From Capillibacterium thermochitinicola (lineage in GTDB: Bacteria > Bacillota > UBA4882 > UBA10575): DNA of 64,000 bases. Positions 17,490 through 27,618 of this stretch are shown here, one piece after another. The first letter of the stretch is position 1, and every line of letters begins with the position of its first letter. The stretch is taken from contig NZ_JAAKDE010000009.1 of NCBI RefSeq assembly GCF_013664685.1, forward strand, positions 1 to 64,000. Reading direction: 5' to 3'. Below the pieces are notes generated by a model. The model saw only the letters and a list, made by a program, of their open reading frames with translations. It had not been told where the DNA came from and made no database searches. Position numbers and translations under genes: made by a program.

Positions 17490-17813
17490 TCATTCTCCCC
17501 TCCATACATATCAACATTATACATTTGAGATAAAAGCCAAAAATCCTTTATCTTGTTTTTCCGCGCTCGTCAAGGAATTATGGATATTTATAACAAAAAG
17601 CAGCAAATTGTACCCGGCTCCTCCCTGAAACGGGAGAAAGCAACGTTTCGCTATTGCTGCTTTTCCTCTTTTTTAGTGTATTCGGGCTCCGCCTGGCTTA
17701 TGTTTCACGAAAAAGCAATTTTCAACGGAATTTATTTTTTTTAATTAAACGCGGTTAAATATTCATCTTAACTAAATTATTAACTTAATTTGGCAATCCT
17801 TTGTTTTCATGCG
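17490..17813. other. Intergenic region gatA-oppD with nested inverted repeats
   Basis: No gene seen. On the minus strand AGCAGCAA (around 17655-17662) pairs with TTGCTGCTTTTTG (around 17595-17607) and encloses CTCCC/GGGAG, giving a two-tier hairpin ending in a T-run. This is plausibly the gatA terminator, though larger than needed. Towards oppD, TATAAT at 17516-17521 is a probable -10 box. The stretch next to gatA is AT-rich and featureless. I compared it mentally with T-box, SAM, TPP, ZTP and guanidine motifs and found no convincing match. Confidence 0.5.
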
Positions 17814-19238
17814 TCATGCCCGCTCCGCATAAGCCATCGCCACCCGGATCAAAAGGGTCTCCGTCCCCGCCGGACCCATCAGCTGCGCCCCTACCGGTAA
17901 GTGGTTAATCCGGCCGCAGGGGAAGGACAGGGCGGGGAAGCCCGTTAAATTGGCCGCCACCGTATATTGTTCCGTCAAAAGCAAAGCCCGTTCATCCCTT
18001 GCTTCTTCCGCAAACCGGAAGGCCGGTGCCGCCGTCGTCGGGGTTAAGAGCAGATCACAACAGCGGTACGCGGCGGCAAAATCCTGCTTCATCCAGGCCC
18101 TGACCTTCTGTGCTTGCCGGTAATACTCTTCGTAGCACCCGGGGCTTAAAAAATAGGTTCCCAACAGAATACGGCGTTTTACCTCCAGCCCCAAACCCTG
18201 CCGGGGGGCGGTCATCATCCCCGCGATTCCCTGGTCGGCCTCTTCCCGGCTCCCGAAACGAACCCCGTCGTACCGGGCCATGCTGGAGCTGGCTTCCGCA
18301 TAAGCCAGGAGATAATAAGTGGCCGCCGCGTACGCCACGGACGGCAGGGAAAGCTCCACCAGCTCACAACCGGCTTCCGCCAAAACCCTGGCCACCGCCA
18401 AGACCCGTTCTTTAAGTCCGGTGTCCAACCCCGCCCCGAAAAATTCCCGGGGGAGCCCCACCCGTAAGCCCCGGATCGAACGGGAAAGTTCCCCGTCCAT
18501 GCCAGCCTGGCCGGGGAGGGAAGTGGGATCCAAGGAATCGTAACCAGCAATCGCCTGGAACAAAAGGAAAAGGTCCCGTCCGCTTGAGGCCAGCGGCCCG
18601 ATCTGGTCGAAGGACGGGGCATAGGGGACCAAACCGTAGCGGGAAACCCGTCCGTAGGTCGGTTTTAACCCCCAGATTCCGCAAAAAGCCGCCGGTTGCC
18701 GGATCGAACCGCCGGTATCGCTCCCTAAAGCCAGGGGCGCCATCCCGGCGGCCACGGCCGCCGCCGAACCGCCGCTGGAACCGCCGGCGCTCCGGTCCCG
18801 GTCCCAGGGATTACGCGTTACCCCGTAAAACGAATATTGCGTTGCCGAACCCATGGCAAACTCATCCAGGTTGGTCTTGCCGATCAACACCGCCCCGGCT
18901 TCTTTCAACCTGGCGACCACCGTGGCATCGTAAATGGGATAGAAATCCGCCAGCAGGCGTGAGGCACAAGTCGTCCGGATCCCTTTCGTGCAAATATTGT
19001 CCTTGATCGCCACCGGAATCCCGGTGAGGGCCGAGACGTTCTCTTGCGCGGCGATCCGCCGGTCGGCGGCGGCCGCCATCTGGAGGGCTTCCGCCCGCGG
19101 GACGGTAATAAAAGCATTAAGCTCCGGATTCAGCTTCGCGATCCGGTCCAAATAGTAGGTGGTCAGCTCCACCGCTGATATTTCCCGCCGGTCCAGCGCC
19201 TTTCGCAAGGCAACTACATCCATCTTGGTAAGCTCCAT
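17814..19238 (-). CDS. gatA: Asp-tRNA(Asn)/Glu-tRNA(Gln) amidotransferase subunit A
   Basis: Amidase subunit that releases ammonia from glutamine to convert misacylated Glu-tRNA(Gln) or Asp-tRNA(Asn). About 474 aa with the amidase Ser-cisSer-Lys triad: Lys in [11 protein letters not shown], Ser in [15 protein letters not shown], Ser in [19 protein letters not shown] at 19238 follows GGAGAAGGGG; another ATG eight codons earlier is less well placed. It follows gatC by 43 nt. No gatB follows; the opp operon comes next, so the third subunit must be encoded elsewhere. Confidence 0.95.
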   Translation of the reverse strand: MELTKMDVVALRKALDRREISAVELTTYYLDRIAKLNPELNAFITVPRAEALQMAAAADRRIAAQENVSALTGIPVAIKDNICTKGIRTTCASRLLADFYPIYDATVVARLKEAGAVLIGKTNLDEFAMGSATQYSFYGVTRNPWDRDRSAGGSSGGSAAAVAAGMAPLALGSDTGGSIRQPAAFCGIWGLKPTYGRVSRYGLVPYAPSFDQIGPLASSGRDLFLLFQAIAGYDSLDPTSLPGQAGMDGELSRSIRGLRVGLPREFFGAGLDTGLKERVLAVARVLAEAGCELVELSLPSVAYAAATYYLLAYAEASSSMARYDGVRFGSREEADQGIAGMMTAPRQGLGLEVKRRILLGTYFLSPGCYEEYYRQAQKVRAWMKQDFAAAYRCCDLLLTPTTAAPAFRFAEEARDERALLLTEQYTVAANLTGFPALSFPCGRINHLPVGAQLMGPAGTETLLIRVAMAYAERA

Positions 19239-19281
19239 GCGTGATCCCCTTCTCCGTTCCACGTCCAGATATTATAAAGGA

Positions 19282-19571
19282 TCAGTTCTCGAAAAACCGC
19301 GGCGTCTGATGGCAAAACCTGGCCTGCTGCGGATTATTGCTTAGGATGGCCTCCCGGAGCAGGAGGGCTGTACCTCGTCCTCCCGTCCCGGGTTGGCCGG
19401 TTCGCCCGGCGGCACATCCGTTATTCCCTCCGGTACAGGGGCTTCCCGGATTGCAACAATGTATTGACAAGTACGATTGATCGCGGGCGTTAAAACGGCA
19501 AGCTCTTCCTCGCTCACCCCCAACCGGGCAATTTCCGCCAAGGCCCGTACTTGTTCCTTGGTGAGAACCAT
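19282..19571 (-). CDS. gatC: GatC amidotransferase subunit, interrupted by a -1 frameshift
   Basis: Small subunit that stabilises GatA. The first frame (19341-19571) encodes 76 aa beginning MVLTKEQVRALAEIARLGVS and reaches REDEVQPS, then leaves the family sequence and stops. The overlapping frame continues exactly as GatC should, LLREAILSNNPQQARF to a TGA at 19282. Adding one C in the CCCTCC tract (plus strand about 19361-19367) restores a 96-aa protein of normal length. GGAAGGAGTAGGCCG precedes the ATG. It is either a real mutation, a programmed frameshift, or a sequencing/assembly error; the last seems most likely because gatC is normally essential. Confidence 0.85.
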
Positions 19572-19667
19572 CGGCCTACTCCTTCCCCTGCTGCTTTAGA
19601 AAAATACTTCCCATCGCTCATGTTATGCATTATCCTGCCGGAGTCGTTTACTCCAGTGACTTGAATT

Positions 19668-22014
<2,347 letters not shown>

Positions 22015-22473
22015 ATGCCATTTACTTTTGCACAGACAAATCTAAACAATGATTTGGAGACGTATGACCTTGCGATCTCGATTAACCCTACCACCGCGAT
22101 CATCGATGAAACGATCGAAGCCGGCGATGTCGTCGCTAATTCGATCGCCGTCGCTAATACAGGCCAGGTCAATGCCGATGTCTATTTAACCGCTGACTGG
22201 GGACCGGCATCCGGGACGACCGACCGGGAAGCAACCCTCCTGGCTAACGCGCTGACCGTCAGCGTATTCCTGTCGGAAGACCCGGCACCAACCCAACAAT
22301 ATATCGGCAGCTTTATCGGGCTCATTGACCAAAAGGTCATCTCCGGCCTTGCTCCGGCGGCCGACGCCCAGGTCAACATATCCGTCGGTTTGCCGGGGAC
22401 CAAAAGCGGGCCTACCTTGTTGGGAAAAGCGCTCAATACGGATTTTGTTTTCGTCGCCGTATCAGTCGAGTAA
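22015..22473 (+). CDS. Camelysin/TasA-like beta-sandwich protein without signal peptide
   Basis: 152 aa. The pattern around AISINPTTAIIDETIEAG and IAVANTGQVNADVYLTADW (a Gly-Asp turn, then an NTG-x-V strand pair) matches the core of camelysin/TasA/SipW-substrate domains. Those are normally secreted, but here no signal peptide or membrane helix is present: the protein opens MPFTFAQTNLNNDLETYD. GGAGTG lies 8 nt before the ATG at 22015; an in-frame GTG at 22006 is too close to it. Three glycosyltransferase genes follow on the same strand. I infer a mother-cell-made spore-surface protein, possibly the glycosylation target. The family assignment is by eye only. Confidence 0.6.
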   Translation: MPFTFAQTNLNNDLETYDLAISINPTTAIIDETIEAGDVVANSIAVANTGQVNADVYLTADWGPASGTTDREATLLANALTVSVFLSEDPAPTQQYIGSFIGLIDQKVISGLAPAADAQVNISVGLPGTKSGPTLLGKALNTDFVFVAVSVE

Positions 22474-22485
22474 TTTCGTCAATTC

Positions 22486-22521
22486 GCACAAGAGTCGGTT
22501 CCCCGGAACCGGCTCTTGTGC
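22486..22521 (+). repeat. Long perfect stem-loop between the camelysin-like gene and the glycosyltransferases
   Basis: GCACAAGAGTCGGTTCC pairs with GGAACCGGCTCTTGTGC: 17 bp with one wobble and a two-base loop. No T-run follows on the plus strand, so it is more likely an mRNA-stabilising or processing hairpin than a full terminator; it could set a high ratio of the first gene product over the enzymes. Confidence 0.7.
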
Positions 22522-22544
22522 ATATTATGCATAAGGTGATCCCG

Positions 22545-23666
22545 ATGAGTAAAGGCAGAGTTGGCATTCTCACCTCATACCACATCCATAACGACGGCAA
22601 CCGGATGATCTACGGCGGCGCGGAACGTTATGGCATTGAATTTACCAAGCTGTTGCTGGAGATGGGTTACCACGTGGAGTGGTGGCAGATCGGCTCCGGT
22701 TGGGAACAGGAAATCCTTCCGGGAGTTCCCCTTTACAGCATCCCGATGGGTGAGGCGGAATACCAAACTTGCCCGGCCTTAAACCATGCTTTCCATGAAC
22801 AGGCCAACCGGATCGATTTTGCCGTTTATTTCAGTACCTTATTGGCTTACCCGCAGGCCTTTAAGAAAAGTATTTCCATCTCCCACGGCATCTATTGGGA
22901 TTATCCCACCTGGGAAAGGATTGTGCCCACCGAACGCCATCGCCGGGAATGGCGTTACCGTTGGTGGAGCGCTTTAAACCGCCCCGCAGCGATCGTTTCC
23001 TGCGATACGGCAACGATCCGGTATATCAATGCCACCTGGCCCGGATTAAGCGAAAAAATGATCTATATCCCCAATTTTGTGGATTTGCATAGTTTTTACC
23101 CGCTAAAAGAAAAAGTACCCCGGGAAACCGTGCGGATTCTTTATCCGCGCCGGCTAACTTCCGTCCGGGGAATTTACGAAACGATCGCCGCCATCGAAAA
23201 ATTGGCGGCCAAATATCCCCAGGCTGAGTTTCATATTGTCGGGCGCAGCCATAACGACCATCACGAAGGTGAGCTGCTGCGCTGGGCCAGCCGATATGAA
23301 CAGGTCTATTATTATTGGCGTCCTCCCCACCAAATGCCCGAGATTTACCGGCAAATGGACATCGCCATCATCCCGACCAAAGCTTCCGAAGGAACCTCCT
23401 TATCCTGTCTGGAAGCCATGGCATCCGGCTGCGCGGTCATCGCCGGTTGCACCGGAGGCCTTACCGATCTGATCATCCCCGAATATAACGGCTTATTGCT
23501 CCGGCCGCTGAATACCCGGACATTGATGGAAGCTTTAGCCCGTTTGATCGAAGATCCCGAGCTGAGACAGAGGCTGAGTATAAACGCCAAAACCGTATCG
23601 GAAGCCTTCTCCTTGGAAAAATGGAAACACCGCTGGCGTAAGGTGATTGAAGCCGTTTTTCGATAA
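22545..23666 (+). CDS. Glycosyltransferase, GT-B fold (GT4-like)
   Basis: 373 aa cytoplasmic enzyme. The N-terminal domain contains MIYGGAERYGIEFTKLLLEMG, a GGxE-type acceptor-side loop; the C-terminal nucleotide-sugar domain has EGTSLSCLEAMASGCAVIAG and GGLTDLIIPEYNGLLL, the EX7E-type motif of GT4 enzymes, with both Glu present. No signal or membrane segment. ATG at 22545 follows AAGGTGATCCCG. The next gene is a diverged paralogue, so this looks like a tandem duplication in a surface-glycosylation set. Sugar and acceptor are unknown. Confidence 0.85.
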   Translation: MSKGRVGILTSYHIHNDGNRMIYGGAERYGIEFTKLLLEMGYHVEWWQIGSGWEQEILPGVPLYSIPMGEAEYQTCPALNHAFHEQANRIDFAVYFSTLLAYPQAFKKSISISHGIYWDYPTWERIVPTERHRREWRYRWWSALNRPAAIVSCDTATIRYINATWPGLSEKMIYIPNFVDLHSFYPLKEKVPRETVRILYPRRLTSVRGIYETIAAIEKLAAKYPQAEFHIVGRSHNDHHEGELLRWASRYEQVYYYWRPPHQMPEIYRQMDIAIIPTKASEGTSLSCLEAMASGCAVIAGCTGGLTDLIIPEYNGLLLRPLNTRTLMEALARLIEDPELRQRLSINAKTVSEAFSLEKWKHRWRKVIEAVFR

Positions 23667-23683
23667 ACACCGAGGTGAAATCG

Positions 23684-24814
23684 ATGCGTAAAGGATCCGT
23701 TGCCATCGCCACATTGAAATTAATGGACCCCCTAGCCCGGAAATTCGTCTCCGATTACCGGCGGCAGTATGCCATCGAACTCTCCAAATTACTCTTGGAT
23801 CTCGGTTATGAAGCGGCCTGGTTTCAACCGGGAAACGGCTGGCATAGTCAACTGCTTCCGGAGGTGCCGGTCTTTGGCGTTCTGCGGGACGGAGCCCAGC
23901 TTCTCACCTGGCCCGCCACCTCCGATGATTTCTACGAAAAAGCGCACGGATTTGACTGGTGTATCTATTTCGACCTCATCCTGGCTTACCCGCAGGTCCA
24001 CGAATCGTCCATCGCTGTAGCCCATGGCATCTCCTGGGATGATCCGTTATTTGAAGCAAAATTACCGACCGAAGCGGAACGGGAAGAGTGGAAGCGCCGC
24101 CTCTGGATGGCCTTGCGCGCCCCCCAAAAGGTGGTCACCGTCGAGAGCGGTCTCATCCACTGGGCCACCGCCACCTGGCCCGGACTGTATAATACCTTCG
24201 AGTATCTGCCGAACTTCATACCCGCCTGGGCAGAAGAAGAAGCCCCCGTCGCCGCGAGGCCGGGCGCGCCGGAGTCATGCACAAATACGGTCCGGATCCT
24301 TTTCCCCGGCCCCCTCACCCCTGAAGCTGGAATCAGCGAAACCATCCGGGCCATGGAAACATTGCTGGAGATGGATGACCGTATCGAATTTCAGTTGGCA
24401 AATGCCGGCCCGGCGGCTACAGTCAAGTATCTGACGGAATGGTCCGAAAAGCATCCCCGCCGTCTTTTAATTACCGAACCGGTTACCGGCAAAATCTTGA
24501 AGCAGGCGGATCTTGTGCTGTTGCCGGGCAAAAGTTTCCAGGAAACCGATATGATATGCCTGGCCGCCATGTCCTTGGGTAAAACCGTGATCGTCGGCCA
24601 AAACAGCGGCCTCGCCGATCTCGTCATCCATGATCATAACGGCATCATCATCAATCCATCCGCCGAAGTATTGATTGAAGTGATCCGGGATCTGATTAAC
24701 TCACCGGAAGAACGGCGTCACTTAGGAGATAACGCCCGGGCGGTCGCCCAACATTTCGCTTTACCGGTCTGGCGGCGACGCTGGCAACGGCTGATCGAAA
24801 AAATATTCCGTTAG
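23684..24814 (+). CDS. Glycosyltransferase-like protein, diverged paralogue of the preceding gene
   Basis: 376 aa, collinear with its neighbour (shared GNGW, SWDDP/YWDYP, TATWPGL and HNGIII/YNGLLL blocks). In the C-terminal donor site the neighbour's EGTSLSCLEAMASG reads QETDMICLAAMSLG, so the second Glu of the EX7E motif is Ala. The GGAERY loop of the first enzyme is SDYRRQY here. It may therefore have altered donor use or act as a non-catalytic partner. GAGGTGAAATCG precedes the ATG; 17 nt separate it from the first glycosyltransferase. Confidence 0.8.
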   Translation: MRKGSVAIATLKLMDPLARKFVSDYRRQYAIELSKLLLDLGYEAAWFQPGNGWHSQLLPEVPVFGVLRDGAQLLTWPATSDDFYEKAHGFDWCIYFDLILAYPQVHESSIAVAHGISWDDPLFEAKLPTEAEREEWKRRLWMALRAPQKVVTVESGLIHWATATWPGLYNTFEYLPNFIPAWAEEEAPVAARPGAPESCTNTVRILFPGPLTPEAGISETIRAMETLLEMDDRIEFQLANAGPAATVKYLTEWSEKHPRRLLITEPVTGKILKQADLVLLPGKSFQETDMICLAAMSLGKTVIVGQNSGLADLVIHDHNGIIINPSAEVLIEVIRDLINSPEERRHLGDNARAVAQHFALPVWRRRWQRLIEKIFR

Positions 24815-24828
24815 CGAGGTATCCTCCC

Positions 24829-25542
24829 ATGTCGGGCTCCTTACCCAAATTAACCGCGATGATGCTCGTCCGTAACGAAGCCGACCGTTATCTTACGGAA
24901 GTATTATCCGAGTTATCAAAGTTTGTTGATGAAATCATCATCCTTGACGACGGCTCAACCGACCACACTCCGGATCTCTGTCTCTCCTTTCCCAAAGTCC
25001 GGCTTTACCGGGAAACCGAATCCTTGATGGCAAAGGACGAAAGCACTGCAAGGATCCGATTATGGGATTATACCGTCAACCGTGGTCCGGAATGGATTTT
25101 GGCCATCGATGCCGATGAAGTTTTCGAAAAACGCATGGCCCATGAAGTTATCGGCTTAATTAGTCAAGATGAATTTGACGCCGTTGAATTCCGGCTTTTC
25201 GATTTTTGGGGCGACCGGCAGCACTACCGGGTGGACGGATCCTGGGATCCGTGGGTGAAAAGGGTCCGGATGTTATTCCGCTATAATCCCCGTCAGACCT
25301 ATTCCTGGCCCCGGCGGAAACTTCACTGCGGGAGAATTCCATTGGAGGCAAGAGGACCCATCCCGGTCTATCAATCGGATATCCGGGTCAAACATTACGG
25401 CTGGGTTCGGACGCAGGATATTCAAAGAAAATATCTGCACTACAAAGAGTTTGACGACAGCGACCATTTAAAAAGCGTGCTGGATTCCCCGGACAAAATC
25501 CAGCTGGAAACTTGGATTCCGGAAAAAGTCCTTCCCTTTTAG
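24829..25542 (+). CDS. Family 2 glycosyltransferase (GT-A fold)
   Basis: 237 aa. Opens with KLTAMMLVRNEADRYL and EIIILDDGSTDHTPDL, the GT2 nucleotide-binding signatures; ILAIDADEVFEK supplies the DxD metal motif. The second half (WDPWVKRVRMLFRYNP, HYGWVRTQDIQRKYLHY) resembles a group of Firmicute GT2 proteins near spore or surface genes. No membrane helix. ATG at 24829 follows GCGAGGTATCCTCCC; 14 nt after the preceding gene, so one operon. Confidence 0.85.
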   Translation: MSGSLPKLTAMMLVRNEADRYLTEVLSELSKFVDEIIILDDGSTDHTPDLCLSFPKVRLYRETESLMAKDESTARIRLWDYTVNRGPEWILAIDADEVFEKRMAHEVIGLISQDEFDAVEFRLFDFWGDRQHYRVDGSWDPWVKRVRMLFRYNPRQTYSWPRRKLHCGRIPLEARGPIPVYQSDIRVKHYGWVRTQDIQRKYLHYKEFDDSDHLKSVLDSPDKIQLETWIPEKVLPF

Positions 25543-25601
25543 CAAATATTCACGCCGGCCAGACCGAACGGGATATAAAGGAAGGCGAGGGATTCAGGAG
25601 A

Positions 25602-26096
25602 ATGTATACCGCCATTGCCATTAACAAAGGTAACTATATTGGGACCTCCGATACTTTTTTCATTCCGATCTGTACTGATGTAGTAATTTGTGAGCAGGAT
25701 GTCCGCTACCTTATCCAAAAAAACTATGCGCCGCCCAAAAAAGTTATTAAGATCACTCGATGCTGGACGGAAGTTAGAGATGTCCGGATCAGAGTTTTAT
25801 ATGACCGGGTTTTCATCACCGGCTTTGCCTACCAATATAAAACACTTGTCGGAGAGAACAACATCTTATTCTGTGATCCAATCATCGATCCATTCACCAT
25901 CACTTCATCGGTCAAAGGCCTGACTCCCGGGATGAGCGTAAAATGGCATGTAAAAAACAGGGAATACAACAAATTATTGACCCCTCACTTGATTTCATAC
26001 CTCAATGAATTAACCTTTCATCTTCAGATTATCCTCCCAAAAACACTGTGGGTAAAAACCCGGGCCGTCATACCACAGACAAATTCATTTCAGTAA
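25602..26096 (+). CDS. SPOCS (DUF3794)-like protein
   Basis: About 164 aa. The central part (CWTEVRDVRIRVLYDRVFIT to PIIDPFTITSSV and LTPGMSV) follows the SPOCS domain plan: a conserved V-x-D-x-R strand, a G-[FY] hairpin, a PF strand and a PG turn, in the same order as the clear SPOCS protein at 26685-27173. SPOCS proteins are linked to sporulation and cell-wall morphogenesis. The start is uncertain: ATG at 25602 follows AGGAGA too closely, and the frame is open back to 25512 inside the preceding gene. It is the last gene of the plus-strand island, followed by AT-rich DNA. Confidence 0.6.
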   Translation: MYTAIAINKGNYIGTSDTFFIPICTDVVICEQDVRYLIQKNYAPPKKVIKITRCWTEVRDVRIRVLYDRVFITGFAYQYKTLVGENNILFCDPIIDPFTITSSVKGLTPGMSVKWHVKNREYNKLLTPHLISYLNELTFHLQIILPKTLWVKTRAVIPQTNSFQ

Positions 26097-26228
26097 GAAA
26101 ATGACGATAACTCCAAAATTAACATTTTGAAATTGGCTTTTTTAAGCCGATCTTCTAATATATCTCATATATAATTATATAATATATTACTTAATATATC
26201 ACTAATATACCAACCCTTACTGGTATGT

Positions 26229-26265
26229 GCGTCTCATGGGGAACAACCTCTGAGACGTTTTATAT
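26229..26265 (+). terminator. Terminator of the spore-surface island
   Basis: CGTCTCA (26230-26236) pairs with TGAGACG (26251-26257), with inner GGGG/CCTC pairs, followed by TTTTATATT. It lies 130 nt after the SPOCS-like gene. Confidence 0.75.
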
Positions 26266-26490
26266 TATCCAGGATTTTGCTTCAGGGCTACCCCCTTCTT
26301 AATCCAGAACCCATTCACGCCGGCCTTGATCCCGGGGTACCCCGGCAATGGCTGACGGTACATCCATTTCTCACCGACTGAAAACATTTGTAGTCACGTC
26401 TTGCCCAAAAAGCAGCAGGAAGCGAATACGAAATTGGGGGGAATTTCCGAAAATAAACTAAAAAGGGATTGCCAAAAAGGGGGCCAAACC

Positions 26491-26522
26491 AAAAAAGCGA
26501 CGCCGTGAAAACCGCGTCGCTT
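26491..26522 (-). terminator. Terminator after tRNA-Arg
   Basis: AAGCGACGC (26495-26503) pairs with GCGTCGCTT (26514-26522). On the minus strand the stem is followed by a TTTTTT run. Confidence 0.8.
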
Positions 26523-26535
26523 CTTAATTTCTTAG

Positions 26536-26610
26536 TGGCGCGCCCGACAGGAATCGAACCTGTGCACCTGGCTCCGGAGGCCAGTGCTCTATCCTCTGAG
26601 CTACGGGCGC
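26536..26610 (-). tRNA. tRNA-Arg (anticodon CCG)
   Basis: 75-nt cloverleaf on the minus strand: acceptor GCGCCCG/CGGGCGC, anticodon stem CTGGC/GCCAG around loop CTCCGGA (anticodon CCG, reads CGG), T-loop TTCGATT, encoded CCA. It follows the SPOCS gene on the same strand by 75 nt. Confidence 0.95.
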
Positions 26611-26684
26611 TTGTAAATCCTTAAATTATTTTACATGATCAGACGAAAAAAAGCAACCATCAAATCCTGGAGATTTATTTTTCT

Positions 26685-27173
26685 TTATTTTTTTGCCGAC
26701 CGGCCCGGTCCGCGGGCGACAAAGGCATTCTTTACTCCGTTAAAGACGGCCGGCCGCTGGGGTGTGTTTTGGTTGACGGTCAACACCAGCGGCAGCGGAA
26801 CGTTGCTCAACAATCGCACATTAACCAGGATCACCGTGGTCTCCCGGAGTGTTGTGGGACTAAGGAGCTGAAAATCGATGAACTCAACGGAAGCCGCCAG
26901 CTGACAGAACTGTCCCGGCTCGGCTTCCGGAATATCGACAAAGCCGGAGAAGGGGATATCTACTCCCTGGTGCACCACCACGTTATCCTCGTTCACGAAG
27001 AAGATCTGTTTGTGCAGGATCCCCTGGAAAATTACTTTGCCGGGGATAACATGGCAGCGTAAATCTTGGACATTGGCGCGAATTTCGTCGATTTTTTGTG
27101 CCGGAGTAAAAAGATCGATGGTGTCTTCCACCAGGACCTGGACCTGAGCCTCGGCGATTACTTCTACCGCCAT
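26685..27173 (-). CDS. SPOCS domain (DUF3794) protein
   Basis: 162 aa, essentially one SPOCS domain: ANVQDLRCHVIPGKVIFQG, an ILHKQIFFVNEDN hairpin, then HQGVDIPFSGFVDIPEAEPG. The N-terminus reads MAVEVIAEAQVQVLVEDTID and the C-terminus is basic. SPOCS domains occur in SpoIVA-associated and morphogenetic spore proteins. AAGGAGGAGTAAA precedes the ATG at 27173. About 50 nt upstream CATAATATG resembles a mother-cell sigma -10 box. It converges with the plus-strand island that ends in a second SPOCS-like gene. Confidence 0.88.
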   Translation of the reverse strand: MAVEVIAEAQVQVLVEDTIDLFTPAQKIDEIRANVQDLRCHVIPGKVIFQGILHKQIFFVNEDNVVVHQGVDIPFSGFVDIPEAEPGQFCQLAASVEFIDFQLLSPTTLRETTVILVNVRLLSNVPLPLVLTVNQNTPQRPAVFNGVKNAFVARGPGRSAKK

Positions 27174-27381
27174 TTTACTCCTCCTTTTCTCCCCTTAATA
27201 CGGGTGTTTGTACATATTATGTTGGTCCTGCACCTCCGGCTTACTAACAAAACGCCTAATCTTTAAGAACCTCCGCTCAAGCGGGTCCATATGGTAATCA
27301 CCCTATAAATAATCAGCGTATTTCCGCCTTCCGCGGGATAAATTATTAAGGGAAAGCCACAGGAGAAAGAGGGGGAAGCAT

Positions 27382-27585
27382 ATGAAGAACAAACAGCGGG
27401 AGATCGAGGAGATTATTCAGTTTGTCCAGAACCACCCGGAAAGTACGGTCAGTCGCCGCATCTACCGGGAGACGTTGGGCGAGGCTCCGGCGCGGATCGA
27501 CAGTGCCGTTTTACGGCAGGTCCGGGACAAACTGGAGATCGCAGATGAGTTCACCATCGAAGGTTACAACTACCTGATCCGGTAA
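27382..27585 (+). CDS. Small conserved-looking protein, function unknown
   Basis: 67 aa, soluble, mostly helical and charged: MKNKQREIEEIIQFVQNHPE, then RRIYRETLGEAPARID and VLRQVRDKLEIADEF. The spacing of hydrophobic residues suggests three helices, possibly a small winged-helix-like fold, but no family is recognised. A strong GAGGGGGAAG ribosome site precedes the ATG. It stands alone on the plus strand between the SPOCS gene and the end of the LPS operon, with which it converges. Codon use looks like its neighbours. Confidence 0.7.
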   Translation: MKNKQREIEEIIQFVQNHPESTVSRRIYRETLGEAPARIDSAVLRQVRDKLEIADEFTIEGYNYLIR

Positions 27586-27618
27586 AGCACAAATAAAAAC
27601 AACTGGTTAGGCCCCTTT

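Larger units (their letters stand above)
26097..26535. other. AT-rich intergenic region between convergent units
   Basis: No gene seen. 26157-26212 is a run of TATA-type repeats, far more AT-rich than its surroundings. A plus-strand terminator follows at 26229-26265, and a minus-strand terminator for tRNA-Arg lies at 26491-26522. Between them (26270-26490), short open frames do not resemble known proteins. Confidence 0.5.

Noticed and set aside
17590-17700. ZTP (pfl) or T-box riboswitch
   Set aside because: A CCGCCTGG string occurs on the plus strand, but the rest of the ZTP core is missing and no plus-strand gene follows; T-box sequence is absent.
26270-26490. Possible mobile-element or group II intron remnant
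   Set aside because: A short frame on the minus strand is interrupted after about 22 codons; no terminal repeats, target duplications or intron domain V-like hairpin were found.
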